Notes: generated by a model not told the origin, from the letters alone. Positions 27,940 through 39,629 are shown, numbered from the stretch's first letter. The stretch is DNA of 64,000 nt from Ramlibacter montanisoli (GCF_013087525.1 NZ_JABFCS010000001.1:1426001-1490000), one strand, 5' to 3'. Numbers and translations are program-made.

Positions 27940-28598
27940 TCACCACTTGCCTTTCGGCGACATCTTCCGGATCGCGGCGGTGATCAGCGCGACCGCGTCG
28001 TGCCGGTTCGCGCGCCTCGCGAAATCCACCGCGGACAGGCCCAGCTCGTTGCGCAGGGTCGGATCCGCCCCGGCTTCCAGCAGCAGTTTCACCGCCTGCG
28101 GGCTGCCGTACTCGGCGGCCATCATCAGCGGCGTCGTCTTGTTGGGCGACTCGGCGTCGATGAAGGCGTGCTCCTCCAGCAGGATCTCCATGATCTCCAG
28201 GTGGCCGCCCGTGGCCGCGTAATGAAGCGGCGCCCAGCCCGGCTTGCTCACGTCCGCATCGCGGGCGATCAGCTTGCGCACCATCTCCTTGTGGCCCTTC
28301 AGGGCGGCGATCATCAGCGGGCTTTCGTCCTTGGCGCTGCGCCATTCCACCTTGGTCTGGGGCCAGGCGACCAGCACCTCGGCGGCCTGCAGCGAGCCGT
28401 CCTGCAGCGCGATGAACAGGCCGTGGCGGCCGGACGGGTCGATCGTGTTCGCATCGAAACCGCGCTTGAGCAGCTCGAGATGGTCCTGGGATCGTCCCGC
28501 TTCAGCGCCGCGAACCAGTCTTCGTAGGACCCGGCATGGGCCGAAGAAAATGCAATGGTCAGAACGAGATAAAGGAGGAACTTCAGGTGATTTCTCAT
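27940..28598 (-). CDS. Exported ankyrin-repeat protein (frameshifted)
   Basis: About 219 residues: a Sec signal (HLKFLLYLVLTIAFSSAHA) and four to five ankyrin repeats (SPLMIAALKGHKEMVRKLIA; APLHYAATGGHLEIMEILLE; TPLMMAAEYGSPQAVKLLLE). Ankyrin stacks mediate protein-protein contacts; partner unknown. The frame breaks near 28487 where one base appears lost. Its ATG overlaps the tatD stop (ATGA), an arrangement common in Burkholderiales. Confidence 0.83.
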
Positions 28599-29402
28599 GA
28601 TTTCACGCCGCTGAACAGCGTCTCGAAATTGCGGCTGGTGAGCTCCGCCACCGCTTCCGTGGTCATGCCGCGCAGCTCTCGCGACCTGCTTCGCCACGAA
28701 GGGCACGTACGAGGGGTTGTTCACCTTGCCGCGGTAAGGCACCGGCGCCAGGTAGGGACTGTCGGTCTCGATCAGCAGGCGGTCCTGCGGCACGAAGCGG
28801 GCCACCTCGCGCAGGTCAGCGGCGCTCTTGAAGGTGAGGATGCCGGAAAAGGAGATGTAGAAGCCCAGGTCCAGGGCGGCCCGGGCGACCTGCGCCGTCT
28901 CGGTGAAGCAGTGGAAGACGCCGCCTGCGGACCCGGGGGAGCCGTCCTCGCCCTCCTCCTTCAGGATCGCGATGGTGTCGTCCGAGGACGCCCGCGTGTG
29001 GATGATCAGCGGCTTGCGGCATGCGTGCGCCGCCCGGATGTGGGTGCGGAAGCGATCCCGCTGCCACTCGAGGTCGGCGATGCTGCGGCCGCCCTTGCGC
29101 TCGTCCATCTGGTAGTAGTCCAGGCCGGTTTCGCCGATCGCCACGACCTTGGGCCGGGCCGCCAGTTCCAGCAGCTTGTCCACCGTGGGTTCGGCGATGC
29201 CCTCGTTGTCCGGATGCACGCCGGCCGAGGCCCAGAAGTTGTCGTAGCGCATGGCCAGCGCATGGACTTCCTCGAACTCCTCCAGCGTGGTGCAGATGCA
29301 CAGGGCGCGGTCCACGCCGGCCTGCGCCATCGCCTCGCGGATCTGGGGCAGCTGGGAGGCGAGCTCGGGAAATGTGAGGTGGCAGTGGGAATCGACGAAC
29401 AT
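28595..29402 (-). CDS. tatD: TatD-family metal-dependent DNase (frameshifted near the end)
   Basis: About 268 residues. Metal ligands are visible in FVDSHCHL, the Glu in AIGETGLDYY, His in IHTRASSDD, His in VFHCFTE and Asp in LLIETDSPYLAP. The family has 3'-5' exonuclease activity and acts in DNA repair and quality control. An extra base near 28681 shifts the last 27 codons, after NNPSYVPFVAKQVA. Start is the ATG at 29402. Confidence 0.88.
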
Positions 29403-29471
29403 GGCGCGAAGGCATGCGCGCCGCGCGGCCGGTGGCCCGCGGCGCCAAGGACAAACAGGGATTCTAGGGAC

Positions 29472-29834
29472 TCAGATGGTCTGCGTCGGGCGCTCGGAAG
29501 CCAGGTGGCCGCCAAGGATTTCCTCGATCTTGACCTTGAGCAGCTTGGACTTGTCGTCCGAGGGGAAACGCACGCCCACGCCCTGGGTGCGGTTGGCGGC
29601 GGCCCGCGGCGGCGTCACCCAGGCCACCTTGCCGGCCACCGGGTAGCGCTGCGGGTCGTCCGGCAGCGACAGCAGCACGTACACGTCGTCGCCCAGCTTG
29701 TAGTCGCGCGTGGTCGGGATGAACACGCCGCCGTCCGAGAACAGCGGGATGTAGGCGGCATACAGCGCGGCCTTTTCCTTGATGGCCAGCTGGATGACGC
29801 TCGGGCGCGGGGTGTTGGGGGACGCGGTGCTCAT
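29472..29834 (-). CDS. pilZ: PilZ-domain protein
   Basis: A 120-residue PilZ protein with the family core (DDVYVLLSLPDDPQRYPVAG; GVGVRF). It lacks the RxxxR and clear DxSxxG c-di-GMP motif, as in type IV pilus PilZ, which acts with PilB/FimX. Position right after holB and tmk is the conserved betaproteobacterial order. Start ATG at 29834, two bases from the holB stop. Confidence 0.88.
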   Translation of the reverse strand: MSTASPNTPRPSVIQLAIKEKAALYAAYIPLFSDGGVFIPTTRDYKLGDDVYVLLSLPDDPQRYPVAGKVAWVTPPRAAANRTQGVGVRFPSDDKSKLLKVKIEEILGGHLASERPTQTI

Positions 29835-29836
29835 GC

Positions 29837-30821
29837 TCAGGGTTTCGAGTGTAGGGCGGTCCGCGCCCGGGCCACAAGGTCTTCCATCATCAGGCCGGCG
29901 TTGAACGGGTGTTCTACCGTCCGGGCCGTGTCGGCCAGGCTGCGCCACCACCCCGTCAGGGAGGGGACGGAACCCGCCGATGGCAAGTCGGCGGGCTCGA
30001 AAAAGCGCGGCGCGGCCCCGGATTGCACCGCCAGCAGGTCGTGGCAGAGCTTTTGCAGGCCCTCGACCAGCTGCGCCGGGCTCCAGTCGGCCAGCAGCAC
30101 CGTGTCGCCCCGAACCAACGCCTTGGGCCACTGGGACCAGGTTTTCGCGTCCAGGCCGACGCGGTGCAGGCGCAAGGCGTCCTCGGGCCGGCCCCCGCCG
30201 CCTTGAGCAGGCCGGCCGCGGCGGGCGCCGGAACGCCCTCTTCCTGCAGCCAGGACGCGGCTTGGTCCGCCGCCGGCCAGTCCAGCGCATGGCCCAGGCA
30301 GCGGCTGCGGATGGTGGGCAGCAGCTGGTGCGCGGCCTCGGTGGCCAGCACGAAGCGCACGTCCCCCGGCGGCTCCTCCAGCGTCTTGAGCAGCGCGTTG
30401 GCGGTGACCTGGTTCATGCGCTCGGCGGGATGGACCAGCACCACCTTGCCGCGGCCGCGGCCGCTGGTGCGCTGGGCGAATTCGAGGGCGTCGCGCATGG
30501 CGTCCACCCGGATCTCGCGGCTCGGCTTGCGCTTCTTGTCGTCGATGTCGGCCTGCGCCTTTTCGGACAGCGGCCATTCGAGCTCCATCATGACCGTCTC
30601 GGGCATCAGCACGGCCAGGTCGGTATGGGAGCGCACCGCCACCTGGTGGCAGCTGTCGCATGCGCCGCAGGCGCCGTCGGGCGAGGGTCGGTCGCACAAC
30701 CAGGCCTGGGCCAGCGACAGGGCCAACTTGTACTGTCCAAGTCCGGACGGGCCGTGCAGCAGCCAGGCGTGTCCGCGCTGGGCCAGCAGCTGGCGCAGCT
30801 GCGCGGCGATCCAGGGGGCGG

Positions 30822-30825
<4 letters not shown>
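29837..30825 (-). CDS. holB: DNA polymerase III delta' subunit (frameshifted)
   Basis: About 329 residues. The clamp-loader fold shows a P-loop-like HGPSGLGQYKLA, the zinc-binding cysteines CGACDSCHQ and the sensor stretch LLKTLEEPPGDVRFVL. It is part of the clamp loader in DNA replication. A base is lost near 30195 and the last third continues in another frame. Because this gene is essential, the break should be a sequencing error. Overlaps tmk by 4 nt. Confidence 0.9.
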
Positions 30826-32491
<1,666 letters not shown>

Positions 32492-32498
32492 TCAGCCC

Positions 32499-33404
32499 AT
32501 GTCGCATCCCTTCCACGGTGTCGCTCCGCTACCTCACCTGGGCGTCATCCGCGCCCAGGGCGAGGAGGCGGCCAAGTTCCTGCACGGCCAGCTGACCCAG
32601 GATTTCGCCCTCCTGGGCCCTCACGAGGCCCGGCTGGCGGCCTTCTGCAACGCCAAGGGGCGGATGCTGGCCAGCTTCGTCGCCTTCCAGCGCAGCCCCG
32701 ACGAGATCCTGCTCGTGTGCAGCCGGGACCTGCTGCCCGGCGCGCTCAAGCGCCTGTCCATGTTCGTGCTGCGCAGCAAGGCCAAGCTCAGCGACGCGAG
32801 CGCAGATGTCGCGCTGTACGGCCTGGCCGGCGACGCGGTGCCCTCTCCCGCGTCCGCGCCCTGGACGCTGGGACAGCACTCAGGCGGCCACGTCGTGCAC
32901 CTGTATCCCGCCGACGGCAGTCCGCGCGCGCTGTGGGCCGGTCCTGCGGGGACGGTTCCGGAGGGCGCCGCCATGGATCCTGCCCTGTGGCAGTGGGGCG
33001 AGGTGCGCAGCGGCATCGCCACGCTCACGACGCCGGTGGTGGAAGCCTTCGTGCCGCAGATGCTGAACTACGAGTCGGTGGGCGGCGTGAACTTCAAGAA
33101 GGGCTGCTATCCGGGCCAGGAAGTCGTGGCGCGCAGCCAGTTCCGCGGCACGCTCAAGCGCCGCGCCTTCGTCGCACACGCCGATGCGGAGCTCGCGACC
33201 GGGCAGGAGGTGTTCCAGGCGGCGGATCCGGAGCAGCCGGCCGGCGTCGTGGCCGAGGCCGCGCGCGCCCCGGGTGGCGGCTGGGACGCGATCGTCTCGC
33301 TGCAGCTCACGGCCGCCGAAGCGGGGGACCTGCATGCGGGCACTGCGGGAGGCCCCGCATTGAAGCTGCTGCCGCTGCCTTACCCGCTGCTGGCCGACAT
33401 CTAG
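32499..33404 (+). CDS. ygfZ: Folate-binding iron-sulfur cluster protein YgfZ
   Basis: A 301-residue aminomethyltransferase-like protein with the diagnostic motif KGCYPGQEVVAR containing the functional cysteine. YgfZ uses tetrahydrofolate and helps assemble or repair Fe-S enzymes. ATG at 32499 matches the family N-terminus. It converges on the O-antigen-ligase-like gene with a 4-bp overlap. Confidence 0.93.
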   Translation: MSHPFHGVAPLPHLGVIRAQGEEAAKFLHGQLTQDFALLGPHEARLAAFCNAKGRMLASFVAFQRSPDEILLVCSRDLLPGALKRLSMFVLRSKAKLSDASADVALYGLAGDAVPSPASAPWTLGQHSGGHVVHLYPADGSPRALWAGPAGTVPEGAAMDPALWQWGEVRSGIATLTTPVVEAFVPQMLNYESVGGVNFKKGCYPGQEVVARSQFRGTLKRRAFVAHADAELATGQEVFQAADPEQPAGVVAEAARAPGGGWDAIVSLQLTAAEAGDLHAGTAGGPALKLLPLPYPLLADI

Positions 33405-35443
33405 CGTGCCTGGCGCCGTTCCTCGTCGAGGGTCCCGAGCTGCACCAGCCCGCGCGCGTGCGTCTCGGGCCAGCGCCGCATGCGCTCGCGCAAGAGCTGT
33501 TCCGCCAGCGGGTAGTCGCGGGCGCGCCAGGCGAGGATGAAATAGGTGTTCACCAGTTCCTGGTCGGCGATGCCCTCGGCCATCGCTTCGCGCGCGCGCT
33601 GCATCGCCGCCGCTTCGTCGCCCTGGCGGGCCAGCAGCAGCACTTCCAGCGCGCGCACCGATGCACCGCGCGGCTGCAGGGCCCGCGCCCGCGCCAGGTA
33701 GGCCAGCGACTGTTCCCGGTTGCCCATCGCGTCGTGGCCGCGGGCGGCATTGCCCAGGATCGCCACGACATGCGGCCGTGACTGCAGCACGCTCTCCCAG
33801 ATCCAGGTGGCACGGGCCCAGTCGCCCCAGCGCGCCAGTTCGTCGGCGACCATGGGCGTGATCTTCCGGTAATGGGGGTTGATCGCGATGCCCTCGCGCA
33901 CGAGCTGCAGCATCGCCTCCTTCGCTTCGGAAAAGCGCGGATCGTCCGGCCTGCCCGAGGCCGTGATCTCCAGCGCCATCTGCACCGCGCCCACCAGCTT
34001 GTACTCCGCCTCGGCGGCCCGCTGGGTGATGAAGGCCGCCAGCGCGAGGCAGGCCGCGCTCGCCGCCAGCGCCGCCTGGCCCACGCGCGGCGACCAGGGC
34101 AGCGGCCGCGCGAGGCGATGCCATCCGAGCCGTGCATCCGATGCGGCCAGGCCGCCCAGGCAGGCGGCGAACAGCGCGCCGGTGGCGGCCAGCCGCCAGG
34201 GGAAGCCGATGTTGCTGACCACCATGAGCGCCAGCAGGCTGCACAGGAACACGGCGCGCCACGGCCGCTCCGCGTCGGCTTCGGTGCCCTGTTCGCTCCA
34301 GGTTCGCCACGCGGCCAGCAACAGGTAGGCGGCGAGCAGCAGCAGGAACAACCAGCCGATCACCCCGTACTCGGCGACGAGCTGCAGGAACTCGTTGTGC
34401 ACGTAATAGTCGGTTTCCAGCTGGGCGCCCTCCTCCTGGTAGCGCGGGATTTCGCTCTCCCAGGCACCTGCTCCCATGCCGGCGAGCGGACGGTCGGCGA
34501 TGGCACGCAACGTGGCGCGCCACATCACCATGCGGATGCCGAGGGAGTGGTCGGCAGGGCCGATCGCCCTGGCGCGCTGCAGGCCGCGGGCGAGCGCGCT
34601 CGCGCCGTGGCCTTCTTCCACGATCCTGGGGTTGCCGCTGGGAATCGCACCGAGAGCGAGGACCGTGCCGGCCAGCACCGCGACCGCCATCGCCCGGACC
34701 CGGCGACTCCATCCTGGCAACGCGAGCTCACGCCGGCAGCGCCACGCGACCCCCGGCAGCACCAGCAACAGCACTCCCACCGCCAGCAGCGCGCCGCGCG
34801 TGCCGGTCATGAGGATGGCGACCAGCACGAACCCCACGCTCGCCGCCAGAACCGCGATGACCGCCGGCCGCCGGGCGCGCAACAGCAGCAGCCCGCCGAA
34901 GGGCAGCGTGCACGCCGCGAACTCGGCGAAGAAGTTGCGGTTGACGAAGGTCGATGCCGGCGCCGGCCCCTGCGGGAACAGCCCGAAATCGGTCCAGAAC
35001 TGCAGCGCCGCCCACAGCGACGCGATCACCGCGCCCAGGTGCACGCAGCCCGCGAGCAGCGGCAGGCCTTGCCTGTGGAAGGTGTTCAGCGCCAGCCACG
35101 CGATTACGTAGAAGACGAACCAGCGCACGGCCTCCACGCCCGCCAGGTAGGTATGCGACCAGGCCATGCTGCCCTGGGCGTAGGCCATCAACAGCATGGG
35201 CAGCCACAGCACGTGGTGCCAGCGCGGCGGCTCCTGGCGCCGGCGTTGGGCCAGCAGGAACACGAAGGTCGCCGCCAGGGTGAACAGCGAGACGATCGCG
35301 GACTTGAGCGTGTCCTGCAGCATCAGCTCGCCCGGCACGCCCAGCGCGGGTGCCAGCAGGAGCATCAGCGGCAGCAGCCAGGGCGCCGCCGCGTCGTCCC
35401 CGGCCTGGTGCGGCGCCGCCGCGGGAGGACGCCGGGCCGCCAC
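33401..35443 (-). CDS. O-antigen-ligase-like / Wzy_C membrane protein
   Basis: About 680 residues with 10-12 membrane helices, a Wzy_C/WaaL loop containing the HNEFLQLVAEYG motif and a soluble C-terminal part of about 170 residues with helical-repeat character (WIWESVLQSRPHVVAILGNA). Members ligate glycans to lipid A core or to pilin (PglL type). The frame is open to 36382 but that part is antisense to the thioesterase gene; GTG at 35443 just after its stop is preferred. No glycosyltransferase cluster surrounds it, so a pilin/protein glycan ligase is as likely as LPS ligase. Confidence 0.78.
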   Translation of the reverse strand: MAARRPPAAAPHQAGDDAAAPWLLPLMLLLAPALGVPGELMLQDTLKSAIVSLFTLAATFVFLLAQRRRQEPPRWHHVLWLPMLLMAYAQGSMAWSHTYLAGVEAVRWFVFYVIAWLALNTFHRQGLPLLAGCVHLGAVIASLWAALQFWTDFGLFPQGPAPASTFVNRNFFAEFAACTLPFGGLLLLRARRPAVIAVLAASVGFVLVAILMTGTRGALLAVGVLLLVLPGVAWRCRRELALPGWSRRVRAMAVAVLAGTVLALGAIPSGNPRIVEEGHGASALARGLQRARAIGPADHSLGIRMVMWRATLRAIADRPLAGMGAGAWESEIPRYQEEGAQLETDYYVHNEFLQLVAEYGVIGWLFLLLLAAYLLLAAWRTWSEQGTEADAERPWRAVFLCSLLALMVVSNIGFPWRLAATGALFAACLGGLAASDARLGWHRLARPLPWSPRVGQAALAASAACLALAAFITQRAAEAEYKLVGAVQMALEITASGRPDDPRFSEAKEAMLQLVREGIAINPHYRKITPMVADELARWGDWARATWIWESVLQSRPHVVAILGNAARGHDAMGNREQSLAYLARARALQPRGASVRALEVLLLARQGDEAAAMQRAREAMAEGIADQELVNTYFILAWRARDYPLAEQLLRERMRRWPETHARGLVQLGTLDEERRQAR

Positions 35444-35448
35444 CGGCG

Positions 35449-36324
35449 TCAGCGCCGCAAGGGCAGCGCGCTGGTCATGGCGATGTGCGGGATGCCGGCT
35501 TCCTCGAAGGGCTCGCCCTGCGGCACGAAGCCCAGCCGCGCGTAGAAATCGCTGGCCGTGCGCTGCGCGTGCAGTTCGATCGCGCGGTCGCCGCGTTCCT
35601 GCGCCCGCGCCGCCAGTGCGCGCAGGACCTGCTCGCCAAAGCCGCAGCCGCGCAGCACCTGGTGCACGGCCATGCGGCCGATCTTGGCGGTGCCGCCGCT
35701 GCCCGCAAGCAATCGGCCGGTCGCCACCGGGCGCCCCATCCGGTTGTAGCCGACGGCGTGGACCGCGGTCTCGTCCGCCTCGTCCCATTCCAGTTCGGCC
35801 GGGATCCGCTGTTCCTGCACGAACACTTCGGTGCGGATGCGGCGCGCGTCGGCACCGAGTTCGGCCCAGCTGCCGGTCTTGACACGCAGCATGGCCTCGC
35901 CCGCTTCGAAGCCGGTGAGCATCTCGCGCAGCAGCGCCGGCACCGGCCGCGACGTCTGCGTGGCCGGATCGGCGAACACGTAGACCAGTTCGCAGGTGAT
36001 CAGCAGTTCCTCGCCGCGGAAGATGGCGCCCAGGAACTGCATCGACGAATTGCCGATGCGCGCGCACTTCAGGCCGATGTCCAGCCGGTCGTCCATGCGC
36101 GCCGAGGCGTTGAACTCCACCGTCGCCTTCTTCACGTAGAGGTCGCCCTCCAGCTGGTGCATGCCCTCCTCGTAAGGCATCGCCAGCGCCCGCCAGTAGT
36201 CCGCCACCGCCGTGTCGAAGTACATGAGGTAGTGGGCGTTGAAGACGATCTTCTGCATGTCCACCTCCGCCCAGCGGACGCGCAGCCTGTGGAAGAAACG
36301 GAAGTCTTCTCTTTTCATTGCCAT
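35449..36324 (-). CDS. Hotdog thioesterase - GNAT acetyltransferase fusion
   Basis: A 291-residue protein. Residues 1-135 are a YbgC/4-hydroxybenzoyl-CoA-thioesterase hotdog (VRWAEVDMQKIVFNAHYLMY with the catalytic-type Asp and the Asn-Ala-His turn). Residues 145-291 are an ElaA-like GNAT (RTEVFVQEQRIPAELEWDE; RGCGFGEQVLRALAARA). The ORF is uninterrupted, so this is a true fusion. Overlaps the upstream esterase gene by 10 nt and is followed by the glycan-ligase-like gene, all likely one transcript. Confidence 0.85.
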   Translation of the reverse strand: MAMKREDFRFFHRLRVRWAEVDMQKIVFNAHYLMYFDTAVADYWRALAMPYEEGMHQLEGDLYVKKATVEFNASARMDDRLDIGLKCARIGNSSMQFLGAIFRGEELLITCELVYVFADPATQTSRPVPALLREMLTGFEAGEAMLRVKTGSWAELGADARRIRTEVFVQEQRIPAELEWDEADETAVHAVGYNRMGRPVATGRLLAGSGGTAKIGRMAVHQVLRGCGFGEQVLRALAARAQERGDRAIELHAQRTASDFYARLGFVPQGEPFEEAGIPHIAMTSALPLRR

Positions 36325-37262
36325 GCCTGTGCGAGGGCCGCCGCCGCGTCCGCGTGCGCCTGCCTGGCTTGCGGGAGCGCACGGCCCATCTTGATGAATT
36401 CGTGGGTGACGCCGCGGTAGATCTCCAGCTGCACCGCGACGCCGGCTGCGCGCAGTTTATCCGCGTACTGCACGCCGTCGTCCACCAGCGGGTCGCATTC
36501 GGCCAGCCCGAACCAGGCGGGCGCCACGCCCTCGACCTCGGGCGTGTTCAGCGGCGCGAAGCGCCAGTCCTCGCGGTCGGCGTCGTTGATGTACTGCCCG
36601 AAGAAGTACTCGATGTGCGCCTGCTCCAGCACCAGGCCCTGGTGATAGCGGCGGTGCGAGGCCGAGGTCTGCCAGGCCGCACAGCCCGGGTAGAACAGCA
36701 GCTGCAGCGCGAGGGGCAGGCCCGCGTCGCGCGCGAGGGTGGCGCAGACGGTGGCCAGGGTGCCACCGGCACTGTCGCCGCCCACGGCAAGGCGCGAGGT
36801 GTCGAGGCCCAGCGCCCCGCCCTGCCGCGCGACCCACTGCAGGGCGGCCCACGCGTCGTCGGCGGCAGTCGGGAATCGGTGCTCCGGGGCCAGCCGGTAG
36901 CCCACGGAAACGACCGCGCAACCGGCGCGCTGGGCGAGCGTGCGGCACAGCGTGTCGTGCGAGTCGATACTGCCGATGGTGAAGCCGCCGCCGTGGAAGT
37001 AGACCAGCACCGGCAGGCGTTCCGCCGAGGGCGCGACCAGCCTTGCCGGGACCTCGACGCCGGGCGCGACCGGGATGCGCAGGTCCTGCACCCGGGCCAG
37101 GTGCGGCCGCGGAACCTCCAGCACACCGGCACCGGCCTCGTAGGCGGCGCGCGCCCGCTGGGGCGACAGCTCGTACAGCGGGACGTGCCCGGAGCGCGCC
37201 ACGCGCTCGAGCACGGAACGCATGGCCGGGGCCAGTTCGGGAAACTGCGGAAGAAATGTCAC
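36315..37262 (-). CDS. HSL-family alpha/beta hydrolase (carboxylesterase)
   Basis: A 315-residue esterase with the oxyanion motif HGGGFTIGS, nucleophile elbow GDSAGG, catalytic Asp in ECDPLVDDG and His in GVTHEF. These hydrolyse short acyl esters in the cytoplasm. First gene of the minus-strand run and divergent from the iron alcohol dehydrogenase (67 nt). Confidence 0.92.
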   Translation of the reverse strand: MTFLPQFPELAPAMRSVLERVARSGHVPLYELSPQRARAAYEAGAGVLEVPRPHLARVQDLRIPVAPGVEVPARLVAPSAERLPVLVYFHGGGFTIGSIDSHDTLCRTLAQRAGCAVVSVGYRLAPEHRFPTAADDAWAALQWVARQGGALGLDTSRLAVGGDSAGGTLATVCATLARDAGLPLALQLLFYPGCAAWQTSASHRRYHQGLVLEQAHIEYFFGQYINDADREDWRFAPLNTPEVEGVAPAWFGLAECDPLVDDGVQYADKLRAAGVAVQLEIYRGVTHEFIKMGRALPQARQAHADAAAALAQAWQ

Positions 37263-37329
37263 GCCTGGGGCAGCGCCGGTGGTGCGGCTGGCTTACAGTG
37301 AAGCTCCCCATCGTAAGCGACGCGACGCC

Positions 37330-38466
37330 ATGGCCTTCATCTACTACGTCACCCAGATCCAGTTCGACTTCGGCGCCATCCAGCTGCTCAAGCAGGAATG
37401 CCAGCGCGTCGGCATCAGCAAACCCCTGATCGTCACCGACCAGGGCGTCAAGGCGGCCGGCGTGCTGCAGAAGGCGCTAACCGCCCTCGAAGGCGTGCCC
37501 TACGCCGTGTACGACCAGACGCCCTCCAACCCCACCGAAGCGGCGGTGCGCGCGGCCACCGAGATCTACAAGGCGCAACGCTGCGACGGCCTGGTCGCCG
37601 TCGGCGGCGGCTCGGCGATCGACTGCGCCAAGGGCGTGGCCATCGCCGCCACCCACGAGGGCCCGCTGACGCACTACGCCACCATCGAAGGCGGCTCGCC
37701 GCGCATCACCGACAAGGTCGCGCCCCTGATCGCGGTGCCCACCACCAGCGGCACCGGCAGCGAGGTCGCGCGCGGCGCGATCATCATCGTGGACGACCAC
37801 CGCAAGCTGGGCTTCCACTCCTGGCACCTGGTGCCCAAGACGGCGATCTGCGACCCCGAACTCACCATGGGCCTGCCGCCCAAGCTGACCGCGGCCACCG
37901 GCATGGACGCCATCGCGCACTGCATGGAGACCTTCATGGCCGCGGCCTTCAATCCGCCGGCCGACGGCATCGCGCTCGACGGCCTGGAGCGCGGCTGGGG
38001 CGCCATCGAACGCGCCACGCGCGACGGCAGCGACCGCGAGGCGCGACTGAACCTGATGGCGGCGTCCATGCAGGGCGCGATGGCCTTCCAGAAAGGCCTG
38101 GGCTGCGTGCACTCGCTGAGCCATAGCCTGGGTGGCGTCGATCCGAGGCTGCACCACGGCACGCTCAACGCGATGTTCCTGCCCGCCGTCGTGCGCTTCA
38201 ACGCGCAAGCTCCGTCGGTGCAGAAGGACCGGCGGCTGGAGCGCATGGCGCACGCGATGGGCCTGAAGTCCGGCAGCGAGATCCCGGACGCGATCCGCGA
38301 CATGAATGCGCGGCTCGGGCTGGCATCGGGCCTGGCCGCATTGGGCGTGCAGCGCAGCCAGTTCGACGACATCATCAAGGGCGCGCTGGCGGACCACTGC
38401 CACAAGACGAATCCGCGGGAGGCGAGCCGGGAGGATTACGTGCGGATGCTGGAGGAGTCGATGTAG
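37330..38466 (+). CDS. Iron-containing alcohol dehydrogenase
   Basis: A 378-residue group III alcohol dehydrogenase. NAD(P) motif GGGSAIDCAKG and the metal-binding stretches MDAIAHCMETFMA and GCVHSLSHSLGG are visible. Substrate unknown; such enzymes oxidise primary alcohols or reduce aldehydes. ATG at 37330 fits the family N-terminus. Convergent with the patatin gene, with a repeat hairpin between. Confidence 0.92.
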   Translation: MAFIYYVTQIQFDFGAIQLLKQECQRVGISKPLIVTDQGVKAAGVLQKALTALEGVPYAVYDQTPSNPTEAAVRAATEIYKAQRCDGLVAVGGGSAIDCAKGVAIAATHEGPLTHYATIEGGSPRITDKVAPLIAVPTTSGTGSEVARGAIIIVDDHRKLGFHSWHLVPKTAICDPELTMGLPPKLTAATGMDAIAHCMETFMAAAFNPPADGIALDGLERGWGAIERATRDGSDREARLNLMAASMQGAMAFQKGLGCVHSLSHSLGGVDPRLHHGTLNAMFLPAVVRFNAQAPSVQKDRRLERMAHAMGLKSGSEIPDAIRDMNARLGLASGLAALGVQRSQFDDIIKGALADHCHKTNPREASREDYVRMLEESM

Positions 38467-38475
38467 GCGCCGGGT

Positions 38476-38505
38476 GTCGCGGCTCGCCTGCGGGCTCACC
38501 GCGAC
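38476..38505. repeat. REP-like palindromic repeat between convergent genes
   Basis: Stem GTCGCGG/CCGCGAC around the core CTCGCCTGCGGGCTCA. The core is shared with the repeat at 52531-52610 (17 identical bases). It lies between two convergent stops and may also act in transcript termination. Confidence 0.65.
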
Positions 38506-39594
38506 CTACAAGGGCTCGATCCGTCCCGGGTCGGGACGATCCAGCCACGCCGAGAATTCCGCCGCGAGTTCGTCTCCCGCCCTCGCCGCAACCGTCCAGT
38601 CGCGCATCCTTCCTGCCAGGTCTCCCGCATAGCGCGTGAAATCGGAGCGGTCCGGCAGCTTGCCATTGGGCAGCTTGCGCACCCACTCGCGGTCCGGCGC
38701 GAGGACCACCATGCGATCGAGGAAGGACGTGGCGCGGTGCCGCCACTTCAGGCCCTTGTCGAGCCAGCCGGGCACCACCGCCTGCTGGAAGTGCGGGTAC
38801 AGCACCAGGCCCGGGCCCGGGCCGCAGTCGTACTTCAGGTGCAGGTGGTAGTCGGTGATGCCGCCGTCCCAGTAGGCCCCGCGCGGCGCGCCGGGGATGT
38901 CGTGCACCGCCTGCAGCAGGAAGGGAATCGAGCAGCTCGCCTGCAGCGCCGGCTGGAAGTTCTCCTCGGTCAGCGGCACCTGGCGCGTGGGGAAGTCGTC
39001 GGTCCCGAAGGGCAGCGGACAAGGCTGGCCCTGGTCCGCTGCCGAAAACACCACGCGCTCCAGCCAGGCGCCCATGGCCTTGCGGTGCAGCGTGTTGCTG
39101 ACGAAGGCGCCGAAGTAGCCCAGCGGCGTGCCGATGCGGTGCTCGCGCCCCAGCAGGTGCCGCCCGCGCGCCGTGACGATGTGCAGGCGAAAGCGCGGAT
39201 GCGCCAGCACCTCGCCGATGCGGCCGCCGTAGAAGGCCTGCAGCCCTTCTCCGAATCGCCGCGAGACATCGGCGGCGGTCCGGGCCTTCTGGCCCGGTGG
39301 CAGGTCGAAGTCCTGCGCGATGTAGTCGCGCTCCATGCGCTCGAAGGCCTGCACGGGCTCGTGCAGGCAGCCCGTGGCCATGCGCCAGCCGCCGATCGAG
39401 GCGCCGACGAGGTGGATGGTGTGGTCCGTGCGCGGCAGCCAGTCGCCGAACAGGAAGCGGTCGAGGCGGCCGAGGATCAGTCCCTTGGGGCCGCCCGCGG
39501 CGGCGGGAACGACGCCCACGTCGGCGGCCTGCAATCCGTGCCGGGCGATGTGTTCGCGCGCCAGGGGACCGGCGTAGATGCGCAAGGCGGGCAT
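38506..39594 (-). CDS. Patatin-like phospholipase
   Basis: A 362-residue PNPLA protein. Oxyanion loop AAAGGPKG, nucleophile GASIGGWR (G-x-S-x-G) and catalytic WDGGITD (D-G-G) are all present. It would hydrolyse acyl lipids; no signal peptide is seen, so it acts in the cytoplasm or is non-classically exported. Confidence 0.9.
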   Translation of the reverse strand: MPALRIYAGPLAREHIARHGLQAADVGVVPAAAGGPKGLILGRLDRFLFGDWLPRTDHTIHLVGASIGGWRMATGCLHEPVQAFERMERDYIAQDFDLPPGQKARTAADVSRRFGEGLQAFYGGRIGEVLAHPRFRLHIVTARGRHLLGREHRIGTPLGYFGAFVSNTLHRKAMGAWLERVVFSAADQGQPCPLPFGTDDFPTRQVPLTEENFQPALQASCSIPFLLQAVHDIPGAPRGAYWDGGITDYHLHLKYDCGPGPGLVLYPHFQQAVVPGWLDKGLKWRHRATSFLDRMVVLAPDREWVRKLPNGKLPDRSDFTRYAGDLAGRMRDWTVAARAGDELAAEFSAWLDRPDPGRIEPL

Positions 39595-39629
39595 GCGCGA
39601 ATTCTAGGAGGCGCGCAGCGCCCGGCCTG

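Noticed and set aside
33401..36382. A single 993-codon frame ending in the O-antigen-ligase-like gene
   Set aside because: The first 310 or so codons are antisense to the thioesterase-GNAT gene and have arginine/proline-rich shadow composition; the real start is near 35443.
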